A stretch of DNA of 64,000 nt from Nitzschia sp. DOCU1. Its lineage: Eukaryota; Bacillariophyta; Bacillariophyceae; Bacillariales; Bacillariaceae. The stretch lies in contig OX595991.1 of NCBI GenBank assembly GCA_951394045.1, positions 1,798,001 to 1,862,000 on the forward strand, in the 5' to 3' direction. Numbering within the stretch: the stretch's first letter is position 1; every line of letters begins with the position of its first letter. A model generated the notes under the pieces. It worked only from the letters and a program-made list of their open reading frames with translations, searched no databases and had not been told where the DNA came from. Below are positions 17,125 through 27,792 of the stretch, in pieces. The position numbers were made by a program, and so were the translations under genes.

Positions 17125-19020
17125 CTACAATCTCAGTGGTTCCAGGAGGTCGTCAATGTCCTCAGAGAGATATTGATCGATTGTCGCCAATAATAATTTA
17201 CGGTTCAACGGCTTTGTCAGATACGAAGACATTCCGAATGCAATTCCCCTTTCGTGATCACCCTTCATGGCACCGGCGGACAAGGCGATGATCGGTAGGG
17301 GACGAAGTGCGGATTCAGAGTCTTCAACGTTGCCAATATTTTGTTCTGATTCAATGGCACGAATTTGCTTCGTGGCATGTAATCCGTCCAGTCGGGGCAT
17401 TTGGACGTCCATCAATATCAATGCGAGATCATCGCTATGTTGCTTGTAGACTTCAACTGCCTCTTCTCCATCGGTGGCGAGGACGACTTGGTAACCTTCA
17501 TTGGTTAACATGCGATGCGCCAATCGACGACTGACGTTATCGTCTTCAGCAACGAGAATCAGAGTATCCTTCTTCGACTTCCTTGCTTGTTGCTTCGGGA
17601 TTCTGAAAGATGCCCTCGGTTTCTTGGGGGAAGGGTCGCGGGCAGCAGGCCTGTAGGGAAAGTCAAAGATAAAGAGTGACCCGCTGTTCGGTCCACCAGC
17701 CACCGAGTTAACTCTCAGCGAACCTCCCATCATTTCAACGAGGCGCCGACAGATGGTCAAACCAAGGCCAGTGCCTCCGTGCTCCCTGGTGTCACCGATT
17801 TCGACTTGGCGAAAAGGCTCAAAGATGGTTTCGAGAGATCGTTCAGGGATACCCTTTCCAGTGTCTTGGACACTGAATTCAAGCTTGTCCTTTTGGCCCG
17901 TCTTGCTATCGCCCTGGTGCAAATGAACTCGAAATTCTATTTGTCCAGCCTGTGTGAACTTGATCGCATTGGATATCAAGTTGATCAATACTTGGTGCAG
18001 GCGGAACTCGTCCCCGTGTAGAAAATCCTCGATTGTAGGGTCGACCTGTATGATGAAATTGATATTCTCTTTCTTCCTTTGCGCCAATAAAGTCGACGCA
18101 AGACTTTGCGTCTGCTCGATAACCGCCTTTAGAGAGAACGTCTCATCGCTATTGACGTCCATCTGACCTGCCTCGATCTTGGAGAGGTCCAAGATGTCTT
18201 GAATGATTGTAAGAAGCAAAGCACCACTATTCTTGGCGACTTGAAGACCTTCGAGGTTCTCTTCCTGACATGATTCAGAAAGATCATTTGACAAAGCCAA
18301 GTCAATGTTGCCGATGATACCGTTGAGTGGAGTTCGGATCTCATGGCTCATGTTGGCGAGGAAGGCAGACTTGAGCCTATCGGACTCTTCTGCTTTCACT
18401 TTAGCACGAACCAGATTTTGCTCGTTTAGCTTGTTGTTATGGATATCGTAGCACGATCCGATGTAACCAAGGAAAGTGCCATCTAGATCGTAGAAGGGTT
18501 GCCCATGATCACCAATATAACGATATTCCCCGAACTTGTTCATTAGGCGATACTCCATGTAGAAGGGCTCGCGCTTATCAAATGCTGCGACATAAGTTTG
18601 CAGGCACTGATCGAATTCATCGGGATGAACACCTTTCGCCCATCCATTTCCAAACTCTTGCTCCATTGTCCTCCCGGTCCATTCGAGCCATGTCTTATTG
18701 AAATAATCGCACTGTTTGTCTAACCGGGCCCTCCAGATCAGAGCCGGAAAATCATCAAAGATCTTCAGGTAAAGTTCCTTTGCGGTACTTATCTCGGTTT
18801 GTTTTTCTATCAACCTAGCATTTGCTTGCTCTAATTCTCGGATTCGATTTTCATATTCTCTTTTCATCAGCATAACATCCTCCATCATCACCACTCCGGA
18901 GTTCGCGGATGATGATAAAGCTGCTGCTGTTTCCATTGCGCTAACAGATGATACATCAGTCTCGCGTGAGCAAGAATGATTGCTTCTACTTGTTTCACGA
19001 ACCAAAAGCTGTCCGCCCAT
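17125..19020 (-). CDS. Hybrid histidine kinase with PAS domain and receiver
   Basis: A single exon encodes 631 residues. Order: Ser-rich N-terminus with a short coiled coil (~50-80), one PAS domain (~84-195, LYLKIFDDFPALIWRA ... GYIGSCYDI), HisKA with phospho-acceptor His226 in SHEIRTPLNG, HATPase_c (NAIKF ~351, DTGKGIP ~386, GGTGLGL ~415), and a C-terminal receiver with Asp538 in LMDVQMPRLDG and a conserved Lys in LTKPL. All catalytic motifs are intact. There is no signal peptide or membrane segment, so it should be a soluble sensor. It must pass phosphate to a separate HPt protein, which this window does not contain. The PAS type resembles bacterial sensor kinases. Confidence 0.93.
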   Translation of the reverse strand: MGGQLLVRETSRSNHSCSRETDVSSVSAMETAAALSSSANSGVVMMEDVMLMKREYENRIRELEQANARLIEKQTEISTAKELYLKIFDDFPALIWRARLDKQCDYFNKTWLEWTGRTMEQEFGNGWAKGVHPDEFDQCLQTYVAAFDKREPFYMEYRLMNKFGEYRYIGDHGQPFYDLDGTFLGYIGSCYDIHNNKLNEQNLVRAKVKAEESDRLKSAFLANMSHEIRTPLNGIIGNIDLALSNDLSESCQEENLEGLQVAKNSGALLLTIIQDILDLSKIEAGQMDVNSDETFSLKAVIEQTQSLASTLLAQRKKENINFIIQVDPTIEDFLHGDEFRLHQVLINLISNAIKFTQAGQIEFRVHLHQGDSKTGQKDKLEFSVQDTGKGIPERSLETIFEPFRQVEIGDTREHGGTGLGLTICRRLVEMMGGSLRVNSVAGGPNSGSLFIFDFPYRPAARDPSPKKPRASFRIPKQQARKSKKDTLILVAEDDNVSRRLAHRMLTNEGYQVVLATDGEEAVEVYKQHSDDLALILMDVQMPRLDGLHATKQIRAIESEQNIGNVEDSESALRPLPIIALSAGAMKGDHERGIAFGMSSYLTKPLNRKLLLATIDQYLSEDIDDLLEPLRL

Positions 19021-19984
19021 GGTTTACCGTATGTCTTCTGGTTTATGATGACTTTTCTAATAATGGAAGCAGACACAATACCACAAAACCAAAAAGGAGA
19101 AGCGTGATGAATGCGATTTCGCAGTGGGCCTCTTGATCATCAACTTGTGTGGATAAGGGGGGTGCTGGAGAATTGTTGAGGTTGTGTCGGAGAAACCGGC
19201 GTCAGATACCGGTAACGAAACTAACGGATGCGCGGTTTTCCTTTTCGTCATAATCGGCATAAATAACAACTTGCGCTACTCTCTCATCTTGTTCTTTGCA
19301 TCATCACATTCCGAACAGAGCTATTTAACTATCCGGTCCTGGATAGCGCCAAGCCGTGTCACATCCCTACTGCGACGTTGCTTCTGCTACTTCAGGAAAA
19401 TAAAGTCTAGTCATGCCGAGCGGGGGACCTTGTACCAGGTATTCTTCCGCCCGGTGTATGTGACATGTTCTTGGGGCATAGTGCAGTCCAAGTGATTGGG
19501 GTCTTCAGATGTCGTCATATTGAAGTTCAATCACCTCACCAGATGTTGGCCTTCGCAAGCAAGTTCAGAGCACCTCTGTGTGAAGCACAGACAGTACCTG
19601 GTGCGGACAGACAGTATCATACAGACAGTCAGTTCAGTACTGCATGCATGCTCCAAGTAAATATGATTCATTCGACTTTGTGGGATCGGAGGTGCAATAG
19701 TCCAATGATTCATTCATTCTCACGATTGCCCATATGTTATCCGAAACGCGCCATATTGTGTTTTAGCAATCCATCGTTGGAATTAGTAGATTTTCTACGC
19801 ATCGACACAAAAGCCATGATTGATTGCCGCGGGGCTTGGGGTTTGAAAATCACACATCCATCATTTTCAATTTCCCCTTTGTTGCATCATCGCACTCGCT
19901 CTGACGAAGCAGATGAAATCCCTTGCAATCGAGAAGAAATAGATCCCTGTTATCTTTTCAACTCGACCGGAACCTATTCCACTC
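19021..19984. other. Head-to-head intergenic interval
   Basis: 964 bp between the histidine kinase start (minus) and the HOP2-like start (plus). Short frames exist on the plus strand but none has a recognisable domain or a consistent composition. A cluster of ACAGACAGT-like repeats lies near 19588-19632. Confidence 0.4.
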
Positions 19985-21766
19985 ATGACGCCGCCGATTA
20001 AGAAGCGAGCGATTGCTCTGATGGACGATGACGACGATTCCTCGTCCTGTCCTTCGTTTGAGTCCCCCGAACCCAGTAAAAGTGAAGACGACGAGGATGA
20101 CGATTTTAGAGTGGAGTCAAAAGAAAATAGGATCGGATCGACCTTCCATGTTCCGTCCTTAAATGATTCGCAGGAAGATGCGTCTTCAGTCCTGGATTCG
20201 CCGTTGATGGGCATGGCAACGCAACCACCCACTACCGAGAAACAGAAACTTGCATCCACAAAAAGACGCAAAGTCTCCATGTCTCCCAAGGATTCGTTGG
20301 CAAGACAACCTCCATTGCGAAAGTCGCCTCGACAGCATAAAGCTGCCTCAAGCACGGCAGTTGATTCGATTGTCATTGCTGACGACGACGATGATCACCC
20401 AGTCCTCGTCGAGAAAACGGACAAAAATGCTAGTAGTGGCAGGAAACAGCAAGATGGAACCAGCAGCAAGAAGGTTTCCAATGTTTACATGGTGGAATCG
20501 GCCACTATTGATAAAGGTCTCTTGTCGTCAGTGAATGTACCTACGGCCGACGAAGACTCGCCGCCGATATCTACTGCTGAAAAGACGAGTCTCAAAACGA
20601 CTCTGTTTCCCGGCTCGCAGCAGGAAAGTACTGAAATCACAAAGTCCAAGGTGGCATCCAAGGTTGATCGAAGCAAAGCAAATTTGAAACCAACAGCCGC
20701 AGTATCTAATTCAAAGGGCGAGGTCGTTGCAAAGAAACAACCTTCTGCCGAAAAATCAATCGATTCGGCTGTCGGATCTAAAACTTCCACTACCAAAGGC
20801 AAAAAGGGTCCTGCAAAGAAAAGTTCGAACAATATCGCATCAGAGCCGGATCAAGCCAGCAAAATTGTAGCAACGAAGAAGAAGAAAGGTTCCGATCCAG
20901 AATCGAAAGCAGGTACTGATACAAATAAAAAGGCCCCGTCGTCGGAACTGGCTGCAGCTGCCTCCAAAGCCCCAGCCCCCCTCGACAAGCCGGCCACCGA
21001 ATCAAAGTCACAAAAAAAGAAGCAGAAGCAATCCTTTCAAGACCAGCTCTTGAATCTTCTTTTTATGACGTGCAAGCCCTACATGGTAAAAACTCTGGCC
21101 CAAGAGCTCAAGACGAATGAAGCGTCGGTCAATTTTTGCCTGCTGAGCCTGGTCGACAAGGGGTGGGTCGTTAAGAAAGAATTCGCCTCCAAGTCAGGAA
21201 ATCGTTCCAAAGAGTTGTACTGGGGCAATCAGGAGGCGAAAGCAAAAGAGTTGCTAGATGCATTGAGTTTGGTTCCTCCGCATGAAATTGAAGAGGCCCG
21301 ACAAGAACTTGGGCGACTGAAGAATGAGCATGCATCATTGTCACGAGAACTAGCAGAAGTCTTGAAGGTGCCTTCAAATGCCGACTTGGACAAACAAGTC
21401 CAAGAAAGAGAATCTGAAGTCCAAGAATTGGAGCGTCGATTACATGATACCCACTCTCGTGTTCAAGAGGCACAGCAGGGTGGTGGGAAAGGGTCTACCG
21501 GCATCAACCACCTGCGGGGGGCTGGACAGTTTGGGGCAAAACGCAAGCTTCCACCTTCCAAGCCCCAGTCGAGTAAGCGTCTAAAGAAGCAGATCAATAA
21601 CATGCGAATGGAATGGATAAAACGGAAGGAGAAGTGCATGGATTTTATCGAGCAGTTAGCGGATGGCATGGAGAAGAAAGTTAAGGATGTGGTCAAGCTC
21701 TTGGAGTTAGAAACGGATGAAATGGTGGGAGTTAAAATCCCGCCCAAACACAATGACGATATATAA
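19985..21766 (+). CDS. HOP2: HOP2/PSMC3IP-like meiotic pairing protein with long N-terminal extension
   Basis: A single exon encodes 593 residues. The last ~240 match HOP2 (TBPIP family): a winged helix at ~351-415 (PYMVKTLAQELKTNEASVN, LVDKGWVVKKEF), a long coiled coil to ~490, and a C-terminal helix pair with the family signature EWIKRKEKCMDF and ETDEMVGV. HOP2 works with MND1 to stimulate DMC1/RAD51 strand invasion in meiosis. HOP2 proteins are usually ~220 residues, so the first ~350 residues are an extra: acidic, Ser/Lys-rich, low complexity, with several basic patches (KKRA, KRRK). No splice sites suggesting a separate upstream gene were noticed. The start ATG is in frame throughout. 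Confidence 0.85.
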   Translation: MTPPIKKRAIALMDDDDDSSSCPSFESPEPSKSEDDEDDDFRVESKENRIGSTFHVPSLNDSQEDASSVLDSPLMGMATQPPTTEKQKLASTKRRKVSMSPKDSLARQPPLRKSPRQHKAASSTAVDSIVIADDDDDHPVLVEKTDKNASSGRKQQDGTSSKKVSNVYMVESATIDKGLLSSVNVPTADEDSPPISTAEKTSLKTTLFPGSQQESTEITKSKVASKVDRSKANLKPTAAVSNSKGEVVAKKQPSAEKSIDSAVGSKTSTTKGKKGPAKKSSNNIASEPDQASKIVATKKKKGSDPESKAGTDTNKKAPSSELAAAASKAPAPLDKPATESKSQKKKQKQSFQDQLLNLLFMTCKPYMVKTLAQELKTNEASVNFCLLSLVDKGWVVKKEFASKSGNRSKELYWGNQEAKAKELLDALSLVPPHEIEEARQELGRLKNEHASLSRELAEVLKVPSNADLDKQVQERESEVQELERRLHDTHSRVQEAQQGGGKGSTGINHLRGAGQFGAKRKLPPSKPQSSKRLKKQINNMRMEWIKRKEKCMDFIEQLADGMEKKVKDVVKLLELETDEMVGVKIPPKHNDDI

Positions 21767-22390
21767 TAGTTTGTCATGTATTTACTTACAGTAGTCACCA
21801 ATTTTGTATGCTATCTTTGACTATTAGCGGCAATCCTTGCTATCGCCCGGATATTAAATTCACGTAGCTGTAATTTCCAGACACGAGGGCAGTCCGGGAT
21901 AGGGAACAGCTCCAATCCCAGCTCCCGTCCAGGGTTTGCAGGAAGAAATCTACAGAATGGCGTAGGACAAATAGCGTTGTCTTTTAACCTCTTCGTGATG
22001 AACGAAGTACGTCAGTTCGGCACTCTTCCCACCTGGGCATAGTATTGGCTTCACCCGACGTTCAGAAGGCTTATTTATTTGGTTGTTCTTTGACTACCGA
22101 GCGTTCGGTGCGCGGAACAAGTAAAGTCGGTTCTCGCGCCAATCGAATGGTAGAAAGAACGAGCTCGCAACGATGATGAAGCCATCACAACAATCCATCA
22201 TCGGGCATCGTCTACAATAACACTCAAACGAAGAAAGAAAGTACTTGCAACGCTGCAAGTCCAAAGAAGATAGAACGCTTGGAAAGTGTCCATACTTGAA
22301 ACCTTGCTCTCATCGCCCAACAACTGCAACTACACCGACCCTCCATTTACGTTAGTCGCCCTTGTCGAGAATCAACCAAAAACCTCCAAC
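21767..22390. other. Intergenic interval
   Basis: 624 bp between the HOP2-like stop and the start of the small secreted candidate. No domain, RNA gene or repeat was recognised. Confidence 0.35.
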
Positions 22391-22744
22391 ATGAAAATCG
22401 AATTGTGGTTTGCGTTCCATTCCTTGTTATTTTTATCATTTCCTATCCAAGATGTGAGTGCTGGTATCCGTCAAAGGTCCTTACGTAATATCGAAGGCGA
22501 CGGAGCCAGCAGCAACGCCTGGGCAATAAGGGATAATGAAAGTGTTCATCAAGCAGCAGCAGCAGGGCGGCCGAATGGGCGGGATGGAGAACCGACGATA
22601 TCTTCGTCATCAGTGCTCTCCGATGGTCCTAATGGTAACCATCCTACAGGAGTCAAGAACAACGACCCCTGCATTGGTGCTGGCTCGTTGTCACTGCAAA
22701 TTCAGCTTTGGTGTGAATACTACAATAGCATCGGATTGATCTAA
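22391..22744 (+). CDS. Possible small secreted protein
   Basis: ATG at 22391 gives 117 residues. The first ~25 are a good signal peptide (MKIELWFAFHSLLFLSF, cleavage near VSA-GI). The rest is Ser/Gly/Asn-rich with two Cys and no recognised domain. The frame also extends upstream without a better ATG. It could be a real small secreted protein, a first exon, or chance. Confidence 0.4.
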   Translation: MKIELWFAFHSLLFLSFPIQDVSAGIRQRSLRNIEGDGASSNAWAIRDNESVHQAAAAGRPNGRDGEPTISSSSVLSDGPNGNHPTGVKNNDPCIGAGSLSLQIQLWCEYYNSIGLI

Positions 22745-22978
22745 TGCCAGCTGGCGCTCCGTCTTGTGAGTAACTCAGGCCAAAGTAAAGTACTGGGTGG
22801 GGAACAACCGGCAGACAAGAATGTCATGATCGCACATTGCGGCATGACGGGTGCCACACAAAAAAGTTGTGTTTTATCTTTAGTTTAGTCGCAGAATCAT
22901 TCAATCAGGGAGCCCCTATATTTCCCTGCGGTGGTGCTTGTGCTGCTAGTTGCTTGTCCAAAATAAGTCTAGAGTCTA

Positions 22979-24206
22979 CTACTTTTTGGTGGCAAAGTAG
23001 GACGTCAAAGGCTTGGAACCCGCCGCGGCAGCTTCACGCACCACATCACTCTTTTTCACAGGCATTGTCGTTTTGGCGTCTTGCATCTGCTCCTGTTGCT
23101 GCTTATCCTTTGTATTCTTGACAAGATCCTTGACATCTTCCTTCAAGAAAAGAAACTGTTCACGGTGGGAGCACACGTGCGCCACGTCTTCGGGCAATAA
23201 CTTTCGTCGATTTTGTAATTGAGCGACCCGGACCGATTCTTGGCCCAACTTGGCAGTGGCCAATTCGGCGCATTTCGTAATGAGAAGCAAGGCTTCCTTG
23301 GAGACGCCACGAACTTCGGGATCCAACTTGCAAATCTTGCGAATACGACCCAATGGATAGATCAAGGATGATGATTCCTTATTGCCTTCAGCGGGCATAT
23401 CGTCTTCTTCAATGACGCCACCTGCTGCTTTCCACTCTTCCAATTCCTTGGCAACTCGATCCCGTTCTTGTGCGGCTTGAACTTGGTAGGTTTCCTTTTC
23501 TTCAGCGGTCAATTGGGACCACATTTGACCCATAATGCGAGCGACCACCGCCACGCCCTCGCCTGGGTGCTGATGTTGGTTGGTGGAAAATGACAACGAA
23601 GACCGTCACAAGAGTTAGCAAACAACGATGCCGCCAGATCTGGACTCCACGTAAAGACGACAGGATCATACATACCTCAGCTTGCACTTGTGGCCTCTTT
23701 TCATCCGTAAAGATAAAGTAGGCAGTTCGTGCCCGTTTGATCGGTCGAGGCGGAAGTGCGGCAGTAGCCTTTTGCTTTTTAGTATTGGATCCTTCGGCAT
23801 CCTCATCCGACTCGGCATCCTCACCGTCGTCATCTTCCAGCGGTGCTGATTCTGGTTCTTCCTCGTTTTCTTCTTCTTCAATAGCTTCTTCTACTGCTGC
23901 CGATTCTGGACCTTCTGCAGTCTCAGAGGCTTCAGCGACTGGAGCGTCATTCTCATCGACTGGATCCTCCACTTCGTCGTCCTCAGCAGCATTGGCGGTG
24001 GCATCTGGTTCAGGAGGAGGGGATTCAGCAGTTTCTGCCTCTGTTTCTGCGGCGGCATTCTTGCGCTTGTGTTCATCTTCCGGAGAAACCACGGCGGCAT
24101 GATCTTCGGAAGTGGAATCCATGGTTTCGGGTTCGTCGTCGTCCATTGGCTGTGGGGGAGGATCCACAGCGGCTACTTCTTGGTCAGTCGTCTCGATAGC
24201 AGACAT
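22979..24206 (-). CDS. HMG-box plus NF-Y/POLE-type histone-fold protein
   Basis: Exons 24206-23676 and 23569-22979 encode 373 residues; the GT-AG intron interrupts the HMG box and joining restores KRPQVQAE-HPGEGVAVV. Residues 1-145 are very acidic. The HMG box spans ~151-222 (ARTAYFIFTDEKRP, GQMWSQLTAEEK). A CBFD/NF-YB-type histone fold spans ~247-325 (YPLGRIRKICKLDPEV, LLPEDVAHV), closest in style to POLE3/POLE4/CHRAC or NF-YC subunits. The C-terminus ends KPLTSYFATKK, which resembles a PCNA-interacting (PIP-like) motif without the leading Gln. A nuclear, DNA-bending chromatin or replication factor is likely. Confidence 0.82.
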
Positions 24207-24789
24207 GTTCTCAAGACAATGAATGATCCGTCAACGGCACGGTGCAGATAACAAGGACAAATTAGAAATGATTCCAGAGTGTGACCACACCAATGCAGAT
24301 TCTCCCCATCGTTGTTGAAAGTCAACGGTGTGGTGGGCGGTGGGAGATGCGTTGCTGCCAACTCGCGCCGGGCAAGCAGAAATGGAGCCAGCCGGTTCGC
24401 CAATGCCTGCGAGTTTTGGCGCGCTTCGTATTTTTTTGACTCGGCCGATCGCTCGGTTCCCCGTCAGACCGTCTGTGCGGTACTGTACTGTCTGTCAGTA
24501 GCACACGCAAGCGGCACAACAACGGGAAACTACGAACGATCCGTTGAAAAGCTATTCATTTTAAAGCAGCGTCTCCGACGGCAGTGTAATTGACGTCTGG
24601 TTGTCACTTGGAGACGCCAATTCAATATTCCGGACTTGCGATTTCTTGTTTCGGAGAGATTGTGATCTCGCGGAACCGTCGTATTGCCAGGACGAGTGCG
24701 ACTTGAAGCTATTATTACGCAGAAACCAGGAGATTCCCGCAGAGATACAATCATTATCATTGGGTACAAGAATGCGATAAGGACGACCA
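24207..24789. other. Head-to-head intergenic interval
   Basis: 583 bp between the HMG/histone-fold gene (minus) and the PH-domain gene (plus). No gene recognised. An E2F-like motif is listed separately. Confidence 0.4.
24414..24424. promoter_or_regulatory. E2F-like motif in divergent promoter
   Basis: TTTTGGCGCGC fits the TTTSSCGC core of E2F/DP sites. It lies 208 bp upstream of the HMG/histone-fold start, a gene type that is plausibly S-phase regulated. Based on motif match only. Confidence 0.25.
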
Positions 24790-26874
24790 ATGGCAATGAA
24801 AAAATCCAAGGGAGAATCCCAGCGAATTTATTGGCAGCAGTGGCTATCGTCGTCTGGCAACAAACCACAAAATGAAAAATCAGGAAACAATTATTCTCGA
24901 AGGGAACTCATTACGTCGTCAGCTGCCATTCGTATTAATCCTGATGCTGCCAAGGCCAAAGATGTCACACAATTATTACGAGATACCCTGAAATTGTCAT
25001 CGCTGGAATCTACCACCAGCAGCAATTACAACAACGACAATGCTGCTGCTTCAGCAGCTCAGGACTCGCTCGTTTTAGTGGGAACCTTGTATTCCTTGCC
25101 CAAGGATTATGTTCAATTTGAACACGAGCCTCCCCCGCGACATACCGATAATGGATCATCCTTGCCAAAGTCCTGTGCGGATCCCTTTCATGTCATCAAG
25201 ACTTTGAAACCAGAGGACAATCCCTTGGCCACGCGAGACAAAATGATGGAACATTTGCGAAAAATACAAGCGCAGGCTCCATCGAGTACATCGACTATTG
25301 CGCCCAAGGTTCAGTGGTACTTTGTGCCTAGCAATGCGGGAGATTCATCGAAAATAAGTAGTCCCATTCCGAGTTGCATTGAATTGGATGGATACTGTAC
25401 ATCTATGGAGGATGAGGACGATGAGGATTGTCCTACGAGTCAAGAAGAAGAAGACGACGAAGAAGATGACAGTCATCACCATATTCACGGTCTAGTGGGG
25501 GCTCTACATCCTGCTGCTAGTAGTGACGAACCGGATGAGACGGATACTCGAGAAGGCGATGATTACTATGATTTGGATCTGCTACTATCTCGATGCCCAT
25601 TTATGAAAGAATCATTGTCTACGCCAAAGCACCAACACGGCAATAACAATGGGGGTCGTAAAAAGCCGGACAAGCAAACCAAGGAGTTGCGTCGCTATTT
25701 TCAACTATGTTATGTCCAGCCCACAAGCTGTGGATTTCTTTTGAAACAATCCAGGTCTGATCCCCACGTTTGGCGACGAGTCTATTGTACATTGACGGAT
25801 GATCATTTATGGTACACTACTCGAGTCCCGTATCATCCTCCGCAATCTTCTTCTTCCACCCACTACCATCTCAATAAAGACATGCCACGCATGGGCAAAC
25901 ACCACGGCCGCATATCCTTGGGACGAGCTTTATTATTGGAGCCAAATACCGAATATACAGCATCCCCCTTGTATCGCGTCCCACACTCATTTGAAGTGGT
26001 GAGTTCCCGGGGGACATCGCACGTTTTTCGAGCCCCGAATCGGCCCCTTCAACGTCAATGGATCCAAGCTTTGACTACGAAAATCATGGAATCGTTTGAG
26101 AATAGTCTCTTGGATCATGCGGAAATGATTGTTGCCGATGAAACGATTGCACGGAATCGACGTTTCGCTTCGGTGGCTGTGGAACCTTTTTATTCATGTG
26201 GTGAGCAAACAACAACACCATCATCACCCACCGACAATGCGAACATTCCTCCTCCATTGCTGGTCGAATCATCGTCATCCAGCAACAACAGCAGCAACAA
26301 TAATCAATCCATGTACTTATCATTGATCCAGGCCAGTGTGTTGCGCTTGGGTATGGATATTGCAGAATATCGGGAACTCTGCCGCCATGCACAAGCTTGG
26401 CTTCCTGCGAAACAACCAGTTGTGGTGCGAACATCGGAAAATGGCTCGTCGTCGTCATTACGAACGACCCAATCCGCAACTCCCATTGCACATCACGAGC
26501 ACGCAAATGGTGGCAGTAGCAGCAACGGTGGAGAAGTCGTCAACTTGGATGCCACTGCTTTGAAACAGCTGCAGGATGCATGGGATGCCGCTACTCGACT
26601 CTTGGACAAGGCGACCCATGTGGCATTGGAAGTGCAGCAGTATACGCATCACCAAAAGCAACATCAACAACCAAATCAATTGTCCTTGTCACACAGTCTC
26701 GAGACGCACTGTCGTCATATTGACTATGTACTGACGGGACAACATCGACCGGCCCGGGCCGCAAGTCCTACGAATGGTGCACGCACCATGGACCGTCACG
26801 CACCACCACCACTGGATCTATTTGACTTTTTGTTGTCGGAACTTCAGGGGCTGGTCCGAACGACAAGCAAATAG
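24790..26874 (+). CDS. PH-domain protein
   Basis: A single exon encodes 694 residues. The N-terminal 300 are largely low complexity, with an acidic tract (~205-230). A pleckstrin-homology domain lies at ~311-432: PTSCGFLLKQSRS, the WRRVYCTLTDD strand pair, a His/Ser-rich insertion between strands, and the closing helix RPLQRQWIQALTTKI with the invariant Trp. The C-terminal part has helices and polar runs with no recognised domain. PH domains bind phosphoinositides or proteins at membranes; the partner is not readable here. Confidence 0.8.
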   Translation: MAMKKSKGESQRIYWQQWLSSSGNKPQNEKSGNNYSRRELITSSAAIRINPDAAKAKDVTQLLRDTLKLSSLESTTSSNYNNDNAAASAAQDSLVLVGTLYSLPKDYVQFEHEPPPRHTDNGSSLPKSCADPFHVIKTLKPEDNPLATRDKMMEHLRKIQAQAPSSTSTIAPKVQWYFVPSNAGDSSKISSPIPSCIELDGYCTSMEDEDDEDCPTSQEEEDDEEDDSHHHIHGLVGALHPAASSDEPDETDTREGDDYYDLDLLLSRCPFMKESLSTPKHQHGNNNGGRKKPDKQTKELRRYFQLCYVQPTSCGFLLKQSRSDPHVWRRVYCTLTDDHLWYTTRVPYHPPQSSSSTHYHLNKDMPRMGKHHGRISLGRALLLEPNTEYTASPLYRVPHSFEVVSSRGTSHVFRAPNRPLQRQWIQALTTKIMESFENSLLDHAEMIVADETIARNRRFASVAVEPFYSCGEQTTTPSSPTDNANIPPPLLVESSSSSNNSSNNNQSMYLSLIQASVLRLGMDIAEYRELCRHAQAWLPAKQPVVVRTSENGSSSSLRTTQSATPIAHHEHANGGSSSNGGEVVNLDATALKQLQDAWDAATRLLDKATHVALEVQQYTHHQKQHQQPNQLSLSHSLETHCRHIDYVLTGQHRPARAASPTNGARTMDRHAPPPLDLFDFLLSELQGLVRTTSK

Positions 26875-26959
26875 GTCATGGTGTACTTCAGCTAGAATCA
26901 CCATACTCCTCTACTATTATGAGTCGTGTCCAATATTCGATTCTACTACCATTAGAGGT

Positions 26960-27670
26960 TTAACGCATGACTCCACTCGCAATCGTTTTGGCTCGGCAAG
27001 GGCCCGCCGACGTCATGAAGAGATGACCATTCCACGCGGCTACACAATCGTCCGTTGTCTTCATACCGTCCATACACGCCAAAAACACCTTCTTCTTTTC
27101 GACTTGTGATTGTGGCCATGGTTCAGGCTTTGGTAGCCCTTCAAAGGTCACAACTTCTCCAATCTTGGCGTCGGCAGGTGGCTCAATAAATTCCACTTTT
27201 TCTCCTCCATCGGCTGTTGGTGCCGCCGCACACAAGACCATACCATGAGACTTGAATTTGACCAGATTTTTGGCTTTGAGGTTGGATACTACCAAGAGCC
27301 GTTGTCCCTGCATTTGTTCCAAAGTGAAATGAGGTCGGAGTCCCGAAGCAATTTGGCGAGGAGCCGCTTCACCAACATCAATTTCTTCGCAATACAACTT
27401 GTCGGCTTCTGGATGTTCCCATACTTTGACAATTTGACCGACTTTGAATTCGAGCTTGCAAATATCAGGTTGATCTTCGTTGATCCCTGCTGACGACGCT
27501 GCTTCGGCATTGTTGTTTTTGCCCTTGTTGTTGTTTTTATTGTTTGCCTTTTTGTCCCCACCTTTTTGGTTGCCCGTGGGTTTGCCACCGACGCTTTGAC
27601 CGGGCTTGAGGCCCAAGCGGGACTCGAGATCAGTGATCGCAGTATCCAATAGTTCAGTTGCAGTTACCAT
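26960..27670 (-). CDS. EMAPII/Arc1p-type tRNA-binding protein
   Basis: A single exon encodes 236 residues. Residues 1-25 form a short helix, ~27-55 a Lys/Asn/Gly-rich linker, and ~68-236 the OB-fold tRNA-binding domain plus the EMAPII-like C-terminal module (LEFKVGQIVKVWEHPEADKL, RQIASGLRPHF, VVSNLKAKNLVKFKSHGM). It is the size of AIMP1/Arc1p-like cofactors and lacks a synthetase catalytic core. It should bind tRNA non-specifically and help aminoacyl-tRNA synthetases, perhaps Met- or Tyr-RS. Tail-to-tail with the PH-domain gene (85 bp). Confidence 0.9.
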   Translation of the reverse strand: MVTATELLDTAITDLESRLGLKPGQSVGGKPTGNQKGGDKKANNKNNNKGKNNNAEAASSAGINEDQPDICKLEFKVGQIVKVWEHPEADKLYCEEIDVGEAAPRQIASGLRPHFTLEQMQGQRLLVVSNLKAKNLVKFKSHGMVLCAAAPTADGGEKVEFIEPPADAKIGEVVTFEGLPKPEPWPQSQVEKKKVFLACMDGMKTTDDCVAAWNGHLFMTSAGPCRAKTIASGVMR

Positions 27671-27784
27671 CGTTTACAAACAAGTCTTTAGTCGAGGTCC
27701 TGATGAGAGTTGTGAAGGGACAGAAGCAATTCAATGGCGATCGAGGGCATTCGTCGCGACGAAGACACAATGACGAAAGATCGC

Positions 27785-27792
27785 GCGGGAAA
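27785..27792. promoter_or_regulatory. E2F-like motif
   Basis: GCGGGAAA (reverse TTTCCCGC) is an exact E2F core, in the 298-bp head-to-head interval between the tRNA-binding gene and the RMT2-like gene. Motif match only. Confidence 0.2.

Noticed and set aside
19465..20001. 178-residue plus-strand frame before the HOP2-like gene
   Set aside because: No start context, domain or composition that supports coding; overlaps the likely promoter.
23737..24102. Ser-rich plus-strand frame opposite the HMG/histone-fold gene
   Set aside because: Antisense shadow of the acidic N-terminus.
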